Shown in pieces: positions 33,194 to 45,014 of a stretch of DNA of 64,000 nucleotides. Position 1 is the first letter of the stretch, and each line of letters begins with the position of its first letter. The stretch covers positions 385,484-449,483 of the forward strand of contig PDUO01000041.1 of assembly GCA_003008705.1 (NCBI GenBank). The letters run 5' to 3'. Source of the stretch: Pezicula radicicola (Eukaryota > Ascomycota > Leotiomycetes > Helotiales > Dermateaceae). Below the pieces are notes generated by a model, which saw only the letters and a program-made list of their open reading frames with translations, did not search any database and had not been told where the DNA came from. The position numbers and the translations under genes were made by a program.

Positions 33194-36100
33194 ATGAACC
33201 GTGATCCTCCCGACCAGGGTCAACAGCTTCCGACCGATTCCAACACTGCTGTGCAGAAGCAGCCCCGTTCCATGCACAAGGGTTCTTTTATGTATCAGTG
33301 TGGTCAGTGTCAGAGAAAGTTTTCAAGACTTGACCATCTTGCAAGGCATACGCGAACCCGTAATTCTTCGCTGCTCATAGCTTAGTGTCCTCAGGTTAAT
33401 GGGCGTCATAGATACCCTCGAAAGACCATACGTCTGCCCCGAATGCCAGAAGTCCTTTGCGCGAGCGTAAGTTCCTCTCGACAATAAGATTGGCTACCAT
33501 CTGACGAGTCAAGCGATCTGCTGAAAAGGCACGGCTGTCGCCATGCGCCAGAGAGAGAGAAAGGAAAATCCGGAAATGGCGATGGGGAAGCAACTGGGAG
33601 AGTCTCTCAGGCCTGTGCCGCCTGTGCGACATCAAAGCTCAAATGCAGTGAGGAGAAGCCGTGTCAACGCTGTGTACACAAGGAGCTCGACTGCGTATAT
33701 GGCGGGAACTCACAGCAACAGTCAACACTCCCAGGCCTCTTTGAAGACGAAGTCACGATTGATGACTATGAGGAAGATGGTGGCGAACTCCTCAGCTCAG
33801 AACAGCAATATGACATTCAACCAACTCAGGCATATTCAAACGACTCTCAACTGCAGCAAGACCAACGATTTTGGCACCCGGAGCATGGCCAGCACTATCA
33901 ATATGAAACGGACACCCAGCCTGTATATCCGCAGCTAGACTCTGACCAGCGACCTTCTCAATCTGCGACTGTCCCACATGACCAGTCGAATACCAGCAAC
34001 TTACCCACAATCCCAGTCAGCGACCAACCCTCTAATCATGCGCTACCGACGCTCGGTGCTGCCAGTGCCATGGCCCAACTCCCAAGCGTTGGGCAAAATT
34101 CGGTTGAAGCTTTTTCTAGCCCAGAAACCGCGATGAGATCGACCGAAAGCGAGGCACACGCCGTCTCTAACATGAATCCTTATGCCGGCTTTTTAAAAGA
34201 TCTGCTCTCGTATCCTCCACAAGACTATTCAAGAGACACCCCCATGCAATATGATAATTCCGACCCGTATGATATGTGGGATATGTTCATGACCACGTCT
34301 TATGATTGGAATTCTGAGCTGGCAAATTTGCAAGAGGGGTCTTTTCGTGATCTTTCCACTGTCAATGTAACAGCAACTTCCGGCAAGACTCGTCAAGATC
34401 CGGTCTCCCCTGGGCACGCAGCTGTCTCTGTCGGTGTAGAGGCTTTTAAGACGTCTTTCTGGAATTGGATCCCAAGTCCAGAAGATACTGGGCCAGCGGA
34501 GCAGTCGCATTTCTTCTTGCCACCGTCCGCAGCGGACCAAGCGCAGCGCATTTTGGTAAAGAACTCCGGCCTCTTTGATAAACGTTTTACGTCCCCAGAT
34601 CGCGACCGAGTTCTGGCATTCCTCTTGAGCTTTTGCGAGAGAGAGAATATGCCTCGAATCATGGCTTCATTTCCCTCCAGCGATTTCGTTGAGAGCCTGA
34701 TTCATTTGTCTCTGCAATATCTCTCCTCTCAGCTGTGGAGCTCGATCCACATTCCGACCTTGGAGCTCGAGTCAATTTCCTCCGAGTTATTAGCTTCTCT
34801 GATTGCTTATGGCGCATGCTTGACACCGATCCCCGCCATACAGCGCCTTGGCTACGCTATCCCTGAACTGATACGCAAGTCCGTTCTTGAACAGGTCAGT
34901 TCAGATCTCAAAGACGGGATTATTTGCCACTGTGGAGATACTGACCAGGAACAGTGGGAGTATGATAATAGCAAGACTAGGAATTTGGGACTTTTGCGGT
35001 TATTTCGTAGCTTGAAAACTACCCACGCTGTACTAATTATAACAAATGGCTAATGTTGTGCAGTAATGGTCAACTCACTATCTATGTGGAGCGGCAACAA
35101 AAGAAAAATGGAAATGGCCGAAAGCTTCACCCAACCCCTCATTACCGTAGGTGTTTTCCTCCGGAATAGTTTTCTCGCTTTTAACCTTTGGTAAGATCCT
35201 CAGGAGGTCTGGGATGATGCGGCGTGATTATTATGTTACCATCAGGCCAGCCGAGAGCGAAACAGGTCCTCAGTTAGATCACACATGGCGGCTATGGGTT
35301 GAACAAGAAACCAAGAAAAGGTCTCGTTCCCAATAGGTTCTCCGGAATGGCTATCTGGCAATATACTGAACGCAATATAGATTGGTCCATGACGTCTTTG
35401 TCTATGATAGTCAAGTCTCCATGACTTATTTCACTAATCCTCTCATTTCTTGTGCGGAAATGGTAATCCCACTTCCAGAGTCCGATCATCTGTGGTTTGC
35501 GACATCAGCCTCAGAGTGGAAGAATCATGTTCTTGGCGAACCACCCTCAGAATCTCTCGCTGAACATATTCGTGGCGCACTGAGTCAGAGCCTCCGAACT
35601 CCGTGGTCCGTCTCATTGCCAACAGAAATGCTCTTTTTGTACGGCCTCTGGCATTTCATATGGGAATGCCGACAATACCAAGAAATGTTCTATGGTAATG
35701 ATTATTTTCCTGATGACTCTGGCAGCCTGTTGCTATCTTCACGTCGAGATAGACTAGTCAGGGTCCTCCACGAATTGAATGACCAAAAAGAGTCGGCGGA
35801 GCATCAATCCCCTCAAATTGCATTCATTCGATCGTTCCTCTGTATGAACCTCTACGCCCCATTGCCGGCTATCCAAAGCTTTGCAGGCAAGCATGGAGAG
35901 GGCGAGGCTTCACGGGTATATCCCATGTTGCAGGAATGGACCACCACTCGAGAAGCAAGGCTAAGCATATGGTATGCTGCTCAAGCCTTGCATGCAGCAG
36001 ATCAAATGGCACCCGCTCTCATGCGCGACTTTTACGCAATCATTGTCTATCAGGCCAGTCTAGCTCTGTACGACTATGGAGTTATCACTGCCTCCCGTCG

Positions 36101-36431
36101 TCGCAGAGACAGAATGAATGTCACAGATACACTTTCTCAATCCAACAACGCAGCGGACAACTACATTTGGCTTAGTAATAGCTCATTATGCGAAATTCGT
36201 GGCTTTATAAATCTAGGTGAAGGTTCTCCAGCCGTCGGGCAAAGACGGGATGCATCGTGTCAGCCAACTCCTTGTCTCGTACAAAACGGCGCTTCCCTTA
36301 TAGAATTTGCCATTCAACTACTGAAACGACAAAGTACAGCTAGCTACGGCGCACTTCCACCATTTGTCGATAACCTCACGCAGTTAATGAGCGAAATCGG
36401 TCGAGCTGCCCTAGCGGCTGGCCTTGGATGA
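33194..36431 (+). CDS. Regulator with two C2H2 fingers, a Zn2Cys6 cluster and a fungal TF domain
   Basis: Exon joins give CGQCQRKFSRLDHLARHTRTH, CPECQKSFARADLLKRHGCRH and then CAACATSKLKCSEEKPCQRC, so two C2H2 fingers precede a full Zn2Cys6 binuclear cluster. A long Gln/Ser-rich linker and an alpha-helical fungal TF domain follow, with LWSSIHIPTLE, MWSGNKRKMEMAESF and a C-terminal LTQLMSEIGRAALAAG. The protein would be nuclear and about 950 residues. Introns at about 33361, 33471, 35150 and 35321 keep frame. The join near 34999-35064, before MVNSLSMWSG, is one base out with any GT donor I see. Either I miss a splice site or the gene has a frameshift there. It is the best candidate for the cluster's own regulator: it is divergent from P450 copy 3, and CGG-N2-CCG sites lie in front of cluster genes and of itself. 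Confidence 0.8.
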
Positions 36432-37490
36432 TCGAAAATCGCAAGGATATATAGTTTATAATAATAAAATTTTCCACTAGGGAATCTACTTGAATTTAAG
36501 TATCTTACGGAGCTAATCGCATTTAGTATAACGAACGTAGTAGTCTTAAATAGAATGCTAATACTGTGCTTGAGTCTCTTTGCCGTGTATTATAAGGAAA
36601 GAGAAGTATTATTTCTTAAGTGTACTATTAAGTAACTTTCTTGTTAATATATAGTTATATTACCTATAGTACTATTAAAATCTAAGATCATCATTTCGAG
36701 GCCATGCGTTCTACGATGTTCGATTCCATCTACATCTCTGGTGGCGAGTATATTAGCACGTTGATGAAGCAAGGGCGTGTTGTTTACTGGATTTGTGAGG
36801 CGTTTGGCCATTGCAAGGCAATTGGCGCTACGGGCGAGGCGGTGCAGTTGGTGCAGACTGCGGTTGGCATTGATCGCATGGTTTTCAGTAGGACTGCTGA
36901 TGTGGTTGATTGTTATAGTATTGTTACTGCTAGGGGTGTTGGTGCTAGTCCTGGATGGTTTGGCAAGTCAGGTTGCTTATTAGGAGGACATGACATTATG
37001 GTTTCAGTACTGTGCTGACTGATTAAGATCTTGCTATAGATAGGTGTAGGAATGAAATGAGGAATTTAACTCTCAGATGACGTTGTGCGAAAATGTTCTA
37101 CCTGGGTCTATACTTTTATAAGCATTGAATACCAAGTGACAGTCAAGCGATCAGAGCCCGTCGTTTTTATTTTACAGCAGCATTATGGGTGGATGTATCT
37201 ATGTCGATGTCTATTCCATCCGCCATTATTTCATCACCGACAACTCATGTCGCATTATGGAAATCGTCAAGTGGCAGCCTCGCCTGACTACTGGAATATG
37301 AAATCAAACCATCGAGTCGAGTTCCAGAATAGAAAAGCGTCGAATCACGGCTTAGAGAAGTAAGTTCAAGTCACTAAGCTGCTTTTGATGTCCTTTTTTC
37401 TACCAAAAAAAGCCAGAATATCTTTCATGGAGGTTTATATAGGGATCATTTCAATACATGGTAAACTCCGTACAAAACCTCGCCGAAAAC
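36432..37490. other. AT-rich gap
   Basis: 36.45-36.69 kb is AT-rich. A plus-strand frame at 36704-37018 has no recognisable motif. No gene is called. Confidence 0.45.
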
Positions 37491-37892
37491 CTACTCCCTC
37501 TCTTTCTCATACGCATGGAAGACCTTTGTAATAATCAACCATTTCCCATCCTGCTTCAACAGCGTATGATTATCCGTGTAGTCAGTCCCCGACGCATCAT
37601 TTTCCATATCCACCTTGACGACCGCCGTCGTTTGCGTGATTGAGATGATGTCGTTCGCGGCTTCAATTTTTGGTGCTGCTCCATATGTCTCCATGTAGGT
37701 CCACAGATTGCTGATGGGGCCGCCCATCAAAGATCCGTCTGGTAAAAACCCGTACATTGTCGCTTCTAGGTGGAAAGCTTGCTTGGCGATAGAGATGTCG
37801 CCGACTCTGAGGCCTTCGATGTACTTGTCAATGGTAGCGAGGATCGCTTTGAAGTCTGAGGTCGGCACCGTCTTGATGTTCTTGTTGCCCAT
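37491..37892 (-). CDS. NTF2/SnoaL-like small protein (lumazine-binding-like family)
   Basis: A single exon of about 133 codons starting MGNKNIKTVPTS. It reads as an NTF2-like cone: IDKYIEGLRVGDISIAKQAF (helix and small-residue turn), YGFLPDGSLMGGPI, then strands AAVVKVD-like and GTDYTDNHTLLKQDGKWLI. This matches short fungal proteins annotated as putative lumazine-binding. Members of this fold act as dehydratases, cyclases or small-ligand binders; no activity can be assigned. No signal peptide is seen. An in-frame ATG 26 codons upstream exists, but the shorter start matches the fold. No cluster element is visible upstream, so its link to the regulon is unproven. Confidence 0.7.
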   Translation of the reverse strand: MGNKNIKTVPTSDFKAILATIDKYIEGLRVGDISIAKQAFHLEATMYGFLPDGSLMGGPISNLWTYMETYGAAPKIEAANDIISITQTTAVVKVDMENDASGTDYTDNHTLLKQDGKWLIITKVFHAYEKERE

Positions 37893-38877
37893 GTCTGCGG
37901 TTGATTTGATGGGGCTGATTTGATGAGAGATTGTTAAAACCTGCTGACTTAGTTGATCGTACTTCAACAAGATGATGGAGCGGCTTACTGATTTTGTGTG
38001 GATGATAGGTGATTAAGGTTGAATTGATTGATTTCACAGCTGTATCTCGCAGGCCTTTTCTCTTTATTCTCTGTCTATTGCCACAAATTAAATGGAGTGA
38101 ACAGATTCTGTAATTTTCTCTCCATAAGTTATCAGCCCCACCATCTTATAAATGGAGCCTTAGTGGAGCCTTAGTGGGGGTGAAGGCCGGGTGTTGGGGT
38201 TTATTTGGAGACAAAATTCAGAGGTGGGTTGCGGAATAGGTACCCATGGGTATTGCCAAGTACAATGGTGGGATGGGTATATAACCAAAAGTCGGTGCGC
38301 TGTTTCACCATAGCCTCACCATATTCTTAATAAGTAAGCACTATTTTCTATTGCCATTTTAATAAAGATTGAGCTCTTCCCTCCCTCCTATTCTCTTCTT
38401 TCTAAATCACTTCTTCTTTCAAGCAAAATAGATACACCAACTACTCCTATTTAGGAGTAGGAGGCTACTCCTCTTAAGCCTATTTCTAATAGAAGCATAG
38501 AAAGCTATGCCTAAAGACTAGCTTCTTCAACTTATACGAAGTATAAGAGAGTGTTGTGAGGCTGTTATTGCTGTAAATAGGATGTATATAAAGTTCTGAA
38601 TAGCTTTAATTATATTTGATTTTTATTTACCTTAATTACTTTGCCTTGTAATATTTTACTGTAGCCCTGTAAGAGTCTACTACATAGTAATTTGTATTGT
38701 AATTTTGATTACTTCTACCACTTTGAGTTCTATATATAAATCTAAAGCAGCCTTGTAATATGAGTGGCTGGTTATTTAAGTCAAAGCTTGCATTTCTATG
38801 ACAAAAGCACCGACTTTTGATTATATACCCAACCAACCTTCGTACCAAGAACCCATAGATGGTGCAAGGCCTCAATC
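37893..38877. other. Intergenic region
   Basis: No gene is supported. A tyrosine-rich minus-strand frame at 38636-38875 shows no motif and adjoins the broken 5' end of the alcohol dehydrogenase, so it may be invading repeat DNA. Confidence 0.4.
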
Positions 38878-40282
38878 GGCAAGCTTGATGCTAGGTTCTG
38901 TGAAAACAAGAATATGGCTGGTTTCACGATAGACGGGGGTTTTGCCGAGTATATCCACCACAGGCAAATCACAGGGGCTAACCGAGGCCTTAAGTATACG
39001 TAGGCTTTTGTATAAAATCCTGCCTATAATTAAAGGCAAAAGGCCCTTACCAGCCTGGCCATAATTAAACCCTGTTTACACGTAATGTTTATTATTAAGC
39101 AATCCCTATAATTTTAGGGTCCTACAGCCTGTATTTTCGGGGTACTACAACCTATAATATTTATTAGCTAAGCTAGCTTTTTTAACCCCCCCTATCTCTT
39201 TAATATCTTATTTATTAAATATAATATTTTAAACTATAATATAAGATATATAATACTATTACTTTATATAAAAATATAAATTCTAAGTACTTAATAAAAC
39301 TACTTATTTAAGTTTATAAATTAAAAAATAATTAGATTCTTTACTTTAACTTTAACTATAAAGTTATATAACTTTAAAAAAATAAAATAAAGATTAAAAA
39401 TATAAATTAAATTCCTAAAAAAAATTAAAACTTATTAGTTTAGCTTGTAAATATTATATTTTTAATTTATTTAATTTATTAGCTTAGAAAACATTTATCT
39501 TAGGCTCCGATAAGGTACTAGAAATATCATGTATAGATAGGGTTTAATTATAGCTGGGCTGGTAAGGGCTGACGCGACAAATACGGTTGTGCTTCCACAA
39601 GGTCTGACGTTTGAACAAGCAGCTCCTCTTATGTGCGCTGGCGTAAGCTTGGATACTGTGATCGCTGAATAGGATGTGTGATCTGACTGACTGTGGACAG
39701 GCAACTATATGGGGCGCAATCGCACTGTGCAATCTGAAACGAGGGGAGTCAGTCGCAATTCTAGGCGTTGGCGGCCTTGGAATCTTAGGTGTGCAATTTG
39801 CAAAGGCACTCGGATATCGAACTATAGGCATAGATAAACGACCTCAGAGCTTGAATCTTGCGGCAGACACTGGACCTGGTCTTGAACCCGACCTAATCAT
39901 CGACTTCAACGACTCCGAGGCAGCTCTGAACAAGATCAAGGAGTTCACGGATGGTATTGGCCTGAAGGCGGTGCTTGTGTGTACCGATGATGTTCAAGCT
40001 GCGGAGTGGAGCCTCAAGACCCTCCAGCCTCGAGGAACTTGTATGCCGCTAGGACTGCCTGAGGACGGGTACAAATTCAATGCTTTTGATCTAGTCTTCA
40101 ATGAGCTCGTTATTAAGGGTAGCTTGTGTGGGAATGCCGCATCGGTAGAGGAGATGATGAAGGTGATTGATAAATTCGGAGTCAAGAGTCACATCACGAC
40201 AGTGCCTTTGGATCAAGCAGAGTCGTTGCCAGAAAGGTTCGAAAATAAGGATTTCAAGGGGAGGCTGGTGGTTGTTGTGTAG
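38878..40282 (+). pseudogene. Zinc-type alcohol dehydrogenase, N-terminally truncated and split by an insertion
   Basis: The left piece (38878-38957) encodes ENKNMAGFTIDGGFAEY. After about 0.6 kb the frame resumes with ADATNTVVLPQGLTFEQAA and, past a GT-AG intron (about 39632-39700), ATIWGAIALC, the Rossmann motif VAILGVGGLGILGVQFAKA, then LPERFENKDFKGRLVVVV at the end. This is the cofactor-binding half of a medium-chain zinc alcohol dehydrogenase. The N-terminal catalytic zinc domain is missing beyond 38878, and a 527-bp inverted-repeat element occupies most of the break. It cannot be functional, and its former role is unknown. Confidence 0.8.
39043..39569. mobile_element. MITE-like element with terminal inverted repeats, inside the alcohol dehydrogenase
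   Basis: The left end starts GCCCTTACCAGCC and the right end, read on the minus strand, starts with the same 13 bases. The similarity extends about 48 bp, again including ATAATTAAACCCT, and most of the differences are transitions. The 527-bp interior is extremely AT-rich and non-coding. Target-site duplication is not evident. Size and structure suggest a non-autonomous DNA transposon altered by RIP-like mutation. Confidence 0.7.
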
Positions 40283-40641
40283 GGGTGTAGACCTGAGAAG
40301 GTGTGCGCTGTATAAGTAGAATTTTTGCGTAAAAGTGTTACCAACCATACAATAAAATATACTGTTCAGGGTATTTCCAATAAAAGCAAGGAGTAGTCCC
40401 AAGAAACTCAGAGCCCGGAAAGATACTCGACCGACATCCTCTAAGCTCGGTGTTCCCTATCCAGGTCTGATTGACTAGGCTAAAAGTTACGCAGAAGCAA
40501 ACATCAGAAAATGGAATCAATACGGCAACCCATCGCCATCTGCCCCATCTTTACTTTTTCATATGGGGTATTGTAGTTCAGATTTAGACATCTTTTGCTA
40601 TATTGTAGAGAAAAGAATCATAGTTGAACCAATCATAAAAC
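40283..40641. other. Convergent intergenic spacer
   Basis: The space between the ends of the alcohol dehydrogenase and the C2H2 regulator. No feature is seen. Confidence 0.5.
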
Positions 40642-43269
40642 TTAAATTTGCTGACTTTCTAGGATATCCGCGGCCATTGAAAGACTAGCTCCCACAAAAT
40701 CGACAATTTGAAAAACATGCACGCCCTTAAAGGTCTGGGCCCAAAGTCTCAGGACGATCGCACCCATCTTATAGATGTGTTCCCCTTCACTGGATATTGA
40801 CTCGAGAACATCCGCAAGCGGGGTCTCTCTTATCAGACTCGCTATCATACCGACAAGCTTCCGCTCGTCACCTCGCAAAGCATTCAAGCCAGAAGCTTCA
40901 ACAACTCGGCCGATAGTATAGAGCCATCGACTCAACAGAAAGGCACATTCGAGGTTGCAAAGCGCAAGCTCAACGCTCCAAGTGAGAGCCTGCGTGTGGG
41001 CTACAAATGCTATGCCGCTGTTTATTAATATACTGAGCGCATGGATGCTTTGGAGAACCGCTCTGTCTATGTGCGACGACCGTTCGAATATCTGATTGGT
41101 CTCATCTGTGATTGAGCGAGCGGTGAGTTGAGGTTCTCGCAAAACGAGTTCTCTACGCGGACCTAAATCTGCATTGAGTCTAAGGTATGCAAGTCGTAAC
41201 ATAGCTGCCGAGTTGAAACCCATGGGTCCTTTGGGGGACGAAGGGTCGAGTGACGACTCCTGTGTGGCTTCCCAGGATAATTGCCAAGCTCGGAGAGCAG
41301 ACTCTGTACGTTTGACCGTCTCTGAGCTTAACGAAAGATCCTTGGTAGCAAGTCTAGTAAGATACGTCTGCTGAATAAGCCCAACTATCAGTACATAGTT
41401 TGCCATTGCCGAGACAGGTTCCTCATTGTGTATTTCTTGACCATCGAGTATCGTATGCAATGCCTCCTGAAATGTGCGTTCATGATGACCATACATCTGT
41501 CGGAGTTGTGAAAACTCTGCAGCAGTGGTCGCTGCCCATTCACTCGCGCAGTGTGGTAGGCAGAGGCCCACTTGCTGGTTCAGTATGAGGGGAGGCACGT
41601 CGTAGGCAATGCTCTGCATATTGAGAATGATGTAGGCTGCAAACAACGTCCTCCGGCGGACTTCGCGTGGTATCCATTCTAACCAAGGCGTTCCTTCAGC
41701 TATTTCGTCGCTTTGGGAGATTCCAGCCTCCTGGACGAGCATCGCGATTTGACTTGACATGGACAAGGCTTTCCGGACTAAGGGTGTATCAGCCCATGAA
41801 GCCATCGATACTAGAACAACAAAGGCTTGAATAGTCTGGAGCCTGTCGTGGTGAAAAGAGGTAGAGGCAGATGCTGCTTGCTGAGGGGAGCTTGAGTTCG
41901 AGCTCGTACTCGACATCCTGGATGGGCTGAAACTGGCATAGCTCGGTGCCATGACTTTGAGATGCGCGGTCGCGGTATCTGTCAAGAGTTGAAGCTGGAA
42001 GGTGATGACAGACATCGCAGCAAAATACAGCTCATATCCTTTAGCATGTTCGAATCGATAGAAAGCGCCAATCGCAGCAAGAGCGAGAATGAGTTCCGGG
42101 GCAAGCTCCTCAAGCGTGATTGTTGGCGGATGTAAGAATGGAAGATGCTTGTGGACATCTCGGAAGTAGCCTTCTGCGTAGCGTGATAAGGCTCTTCTTG
42201 AAGGCAAAGTAAATCCAACTGGAAGACACTTCTTGTATGCTTGAATCTTTTCAGAAATGGATGCATACATGGAGGGTGTTAAATTCCAGGGGGATCGAGG
42301 GTTTGGAATAGTATCTTGGTTTTTGCTAGAGTCCAGATCTGAAGCGGGGAGTCGTTCAGCATTCGGAGAGTGGTGAGCTGCCTCGATGGGGGTTAACTGG
42401 TGATAGTTGGTCGAGTACGATGAGCCGATCGATAGGGGTCCCGCTTCCTGATGAAAACTTGGTATGGTACTAGTTGCGGGAGCAGTGCTGGGAGTTGGCT
42501 CCCAAAGATCTGAGAGAGGAATATCCGTATTGAAGAAGGATGCTGGCAAGAAGTCGCTACCATTGCGGCAGTTCCACAGAAAGTCGAACTCATTCGCTGG
42601 CTCAAATGAAAGGCTTTGACCAAGAAGATTCGGATCGCCATGCGCAATTGCGCCGCCTTCGTGGACGGCCATGGAAAGCGGACCAAGATTTTCTGAGCCG
42701 TGGACGAGCTGTAGCTGTGATTCAATATTTGAGGGCATAGAAAGGTTCATCAGTAGGGCAGGCTCCGCAGAGCTCACCTCTATGTCTGCATTTTGACCGC
42801 CGTGGTCTGCTGCAGGCACATCAGCTCGTTGCTCCGAAGCGGTAGGCCTTGATGCCTCAACTAGGTCTGGCGGTTGGGTTGTGGCGGTATAAGATGTAGA
42901 CGTTTTACTTCTAGCGTCCTTTTGGGAAGAGACTTCTTCCGAATGTGACGTTTTATAATGTCGGGCGAGAAGGTCCCTGTATCTATGAGTGATGTTGCAC
43001 CATGGAAGGGGTCTGAAGTCTGAACACACTTCCTAGAGAAGCTGCTTCCACAGCGACAAGAAAAAGGTCTCTCGTTTGTGTCTATGAAGACAGATTAGCA
43101 GCAGTACTCCGTAAGCTTGGCAGGTAGTTTCATCCAGGATGCTTGCTACTGACGAATCCGTTCGTGCCTTCGAAGATGCTCAAGCCGATTGAATTGCATG
43201 CTACAATACTTGCATGGCGAGATCACGATCCGCGGCCGACCCCGACCCCGTCCCCGTCCCTGGGGCATC
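40642..43269 (-). CDS. C2H2 zinc-finger transcription factor with fungal TF domain
   Basis: Reading across two introns (about 43140-43084 and 43028-42971) gives an Arg/Gly-rich start (MPQGRGRGRGRPR), then CKYCSMQFNRLEHLRRHERIH and CRCGSSFSRKDLLARHYKTSH, two adjacent C2H2 fingers. The 795-codon main exon follows, with a Ser/Thr-rich linker and a long helical fungal-specific TF domain (RALSRYAEGYFRDVHKHLPF, AEGTPWLEWIPREVRRRTLF). About 820 residues, nuclear. The family regulates metabolism in ascomycetes, often carbon or secondary metabolism. It is convergent with the broken alcohol dehydrogenase and could have regulated it. The coding frame is intact. Confidence 0.85.
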
Positions 43270-43754
43270 GTTGAGTTGGGAGAGCCGTAGGGCGGTGACA
43301 ATGACAATGACAATAGCAAAAAATGATGGATGGACCCGACACCATCATTGATTGTGTGGTGGGTGAAGTCACGTGAATATATAGCGGGGAATCAAGTTGT
43401 TAGAAATATATTGCTTACAAATAGGCTCTGGGTACCGGAATATTCGGGATCTCTATTTAGTCTTATATACATCTGAATAGCTTCATCAATTACAGGAATT
43501 ACAGACAATTCAGTCAATTCAACCTATTATTCCTGACACAAGTGCATGCGTGGTCAGAGATGCCTCTCCGCCCTCTTCCAAATCGGCTAGCTATTTTAAA
43601 TAAATACTCGTAATATAGACCTAATCAAGTGCATATGCAAGGGTACAACATCTGCATTGCTAGATATCAAGCAAGCACTTTCCACTTCGAGCTAGACCTC
43701 GTCCCATTCATTATCTGATACGCCCTTCCCTTCCACTACTTGGCAGCAGCTCCT
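43270..43754. other. Intergenic region upstream of the C2H2 regulator
   Basis: No gene. The palindrome-like CCGGAATATTCGG at about 43435-43447 may be a binding site; its function is unknown. Confidence 0.4.
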
Positions 43755-45014
43755 TTACTGCTTGAGTGCGAGACCAACAGCAGTCGCAAACTCTTGGCCG
43801 TAGTGGAACAGCTCGCCATAGTGCATAGAATAGGACGATTGGTAGGCGATAGTGGCGTTCAGGCCCGGAATAACGTAAATGGCTTGATCATAGGTGCCCA
43901 GCGCCGAAAAAGCGAGGTCGTCGCCCAGCTCATATTCTTGGCCCCCGCGAGGCAACGTCCACCAACCTGTCTGGTACCCGAAATTCGGAACGGCTGCGAT
44001 AGCACCAGGAGCCCGGATACCCATGCTAGTCGTTGCCTCAGCGATGTCGCTGAACCACCCAGTTGGAACTAGGGGTCCACCTCGATTGTGAAAGCCATCG
44101 AGAATGAATAGAGAAAAGCGAGCCATGTCGCCCAACGTGATTCTCAGCCCACCATGGCCATCTACTTGACCAGCAGCTGTGGTTCTCAAGTATCCGTCAT
44201 ATTTCATGCCAGCCGGCTCCCAGATATTCCGTTCAATGTAGGTCTCAAGCGGTTCTCCAATCGCCCGTGTGAGACAAGCACTTGTAACATAGTAGTTCTC
44301 GTCGAGGTAGTTATAGACCTGACCAGGCTCTGCGACTTTCTTATAAGTTTTGAAGAAATTGAACACGGCGTCTGGATCAGTCCTTGTGTAGACGTCATCA
44401 AAGAGATCGTCACCTCCCTCGGGCTCCGCGACACCTGAAGTCATGTCAACGAGGTTTCGGAGTGTTACATTTCCATAGGGCGTATCCGCCAGCTCTGGCA
44501 CCCATTTCTCGGCTGTATCCATGATCGAAATCTTTCCCTCAGCAATAGCTATACCAAGTGCAGTGGACAGAAATGATTTGGTGCAGGACTGTATCACCCG
44601 TCTGGAAGCCGGCATATTCCCATACTCATATTTCTCGACTCGAATGGCTCCGTTCTGAACAACCATGAGACCGGCCATTCCGAACTTCTTCATGAATGAT
44701 TCGGTGGTTTCAACGCTGCCGTTTACGGTGGCTGTGATATTGAGTGGGGTTCCTGCTCGTAGTTGGCGCAGGTACGAGCCGTGACGAACCCGTACAGTTC
44801 TATTCGCCAACAGCTCTTCTTCTTGGCGTGTACGGAAAGCACTGTTGGCAGGGTCTGTGGAGTTCAAGCTTATAAAATTGAAAGTGCCGATTGTGGTGTA
44901 ATTGACATATGGTGTTGCTGCAGCTGTTGCCGAAGACGTGCTGCTCGATTCAGACGTTGGGACTGCAGATGCAGCAACTGCGTAAGTGGCAACAAGAGAT
45001 GTAATTAAGCGCAT
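43755..45014 (-). CDS. Secreted serine hydrolase of the beta-lactamase/class C family
   Basis: A single intact exon of 419 codons. A signal peptide is visible (MRLITSLVATYAVAASAVP), followed by a Ser/Thr-rich stretch and several N-glycosylation sequons. The catalytic SxxK motif is SCTKSF, and the Tyr motif probably lies in YNYLDENYY. Other landmarks are GLMVVQNGAIRVEKYEYG and LRNLVDMTSGV. The length fits the EstB/class C fold. Fungal members are esterases, transesterases or peptidases and not antibiotic-resistance enzymes as a rule; the substrate is unknown. It probably acts outside the cell or in the secretory path. Confidence 0.85.
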   Translation of the reverse strand: MRLITSLVATYAVAASAVPTSESSSTSSATAAATPYVNYTTIGTFNFISLNSTDPANSAFRTRQEEELLANRTVRVRHGSYLRQLRAGTPLNITATVNGSVETTESFMKKFGMAGLMVVQNGAIRVEKYEYGNMPASRRVIQSCTKSFLSTALGIAIAEGKISIMDTAEKWVPELADTPYGNVTLRNLVDMTSGVAEPEGGDDLFDDVYTRTDPDAVFNFFKTYKKVAEPGQVYNYLDENYYVTSACLTRAIGEPLETYIERNIWEPAGMKYDGYLRTTAAGQVDGHGGLRITLGDMARFSLFILDGFHNRGGPLVPTGWFSDIAEATTSMGIRAPGAIAAVPNFGYQTGWWTLPRGGQEYELGDDLAFSALGTYDQAIYVIPGLNATIAYQSSYSMHYGELFHYGQEFATAVGLALKQ

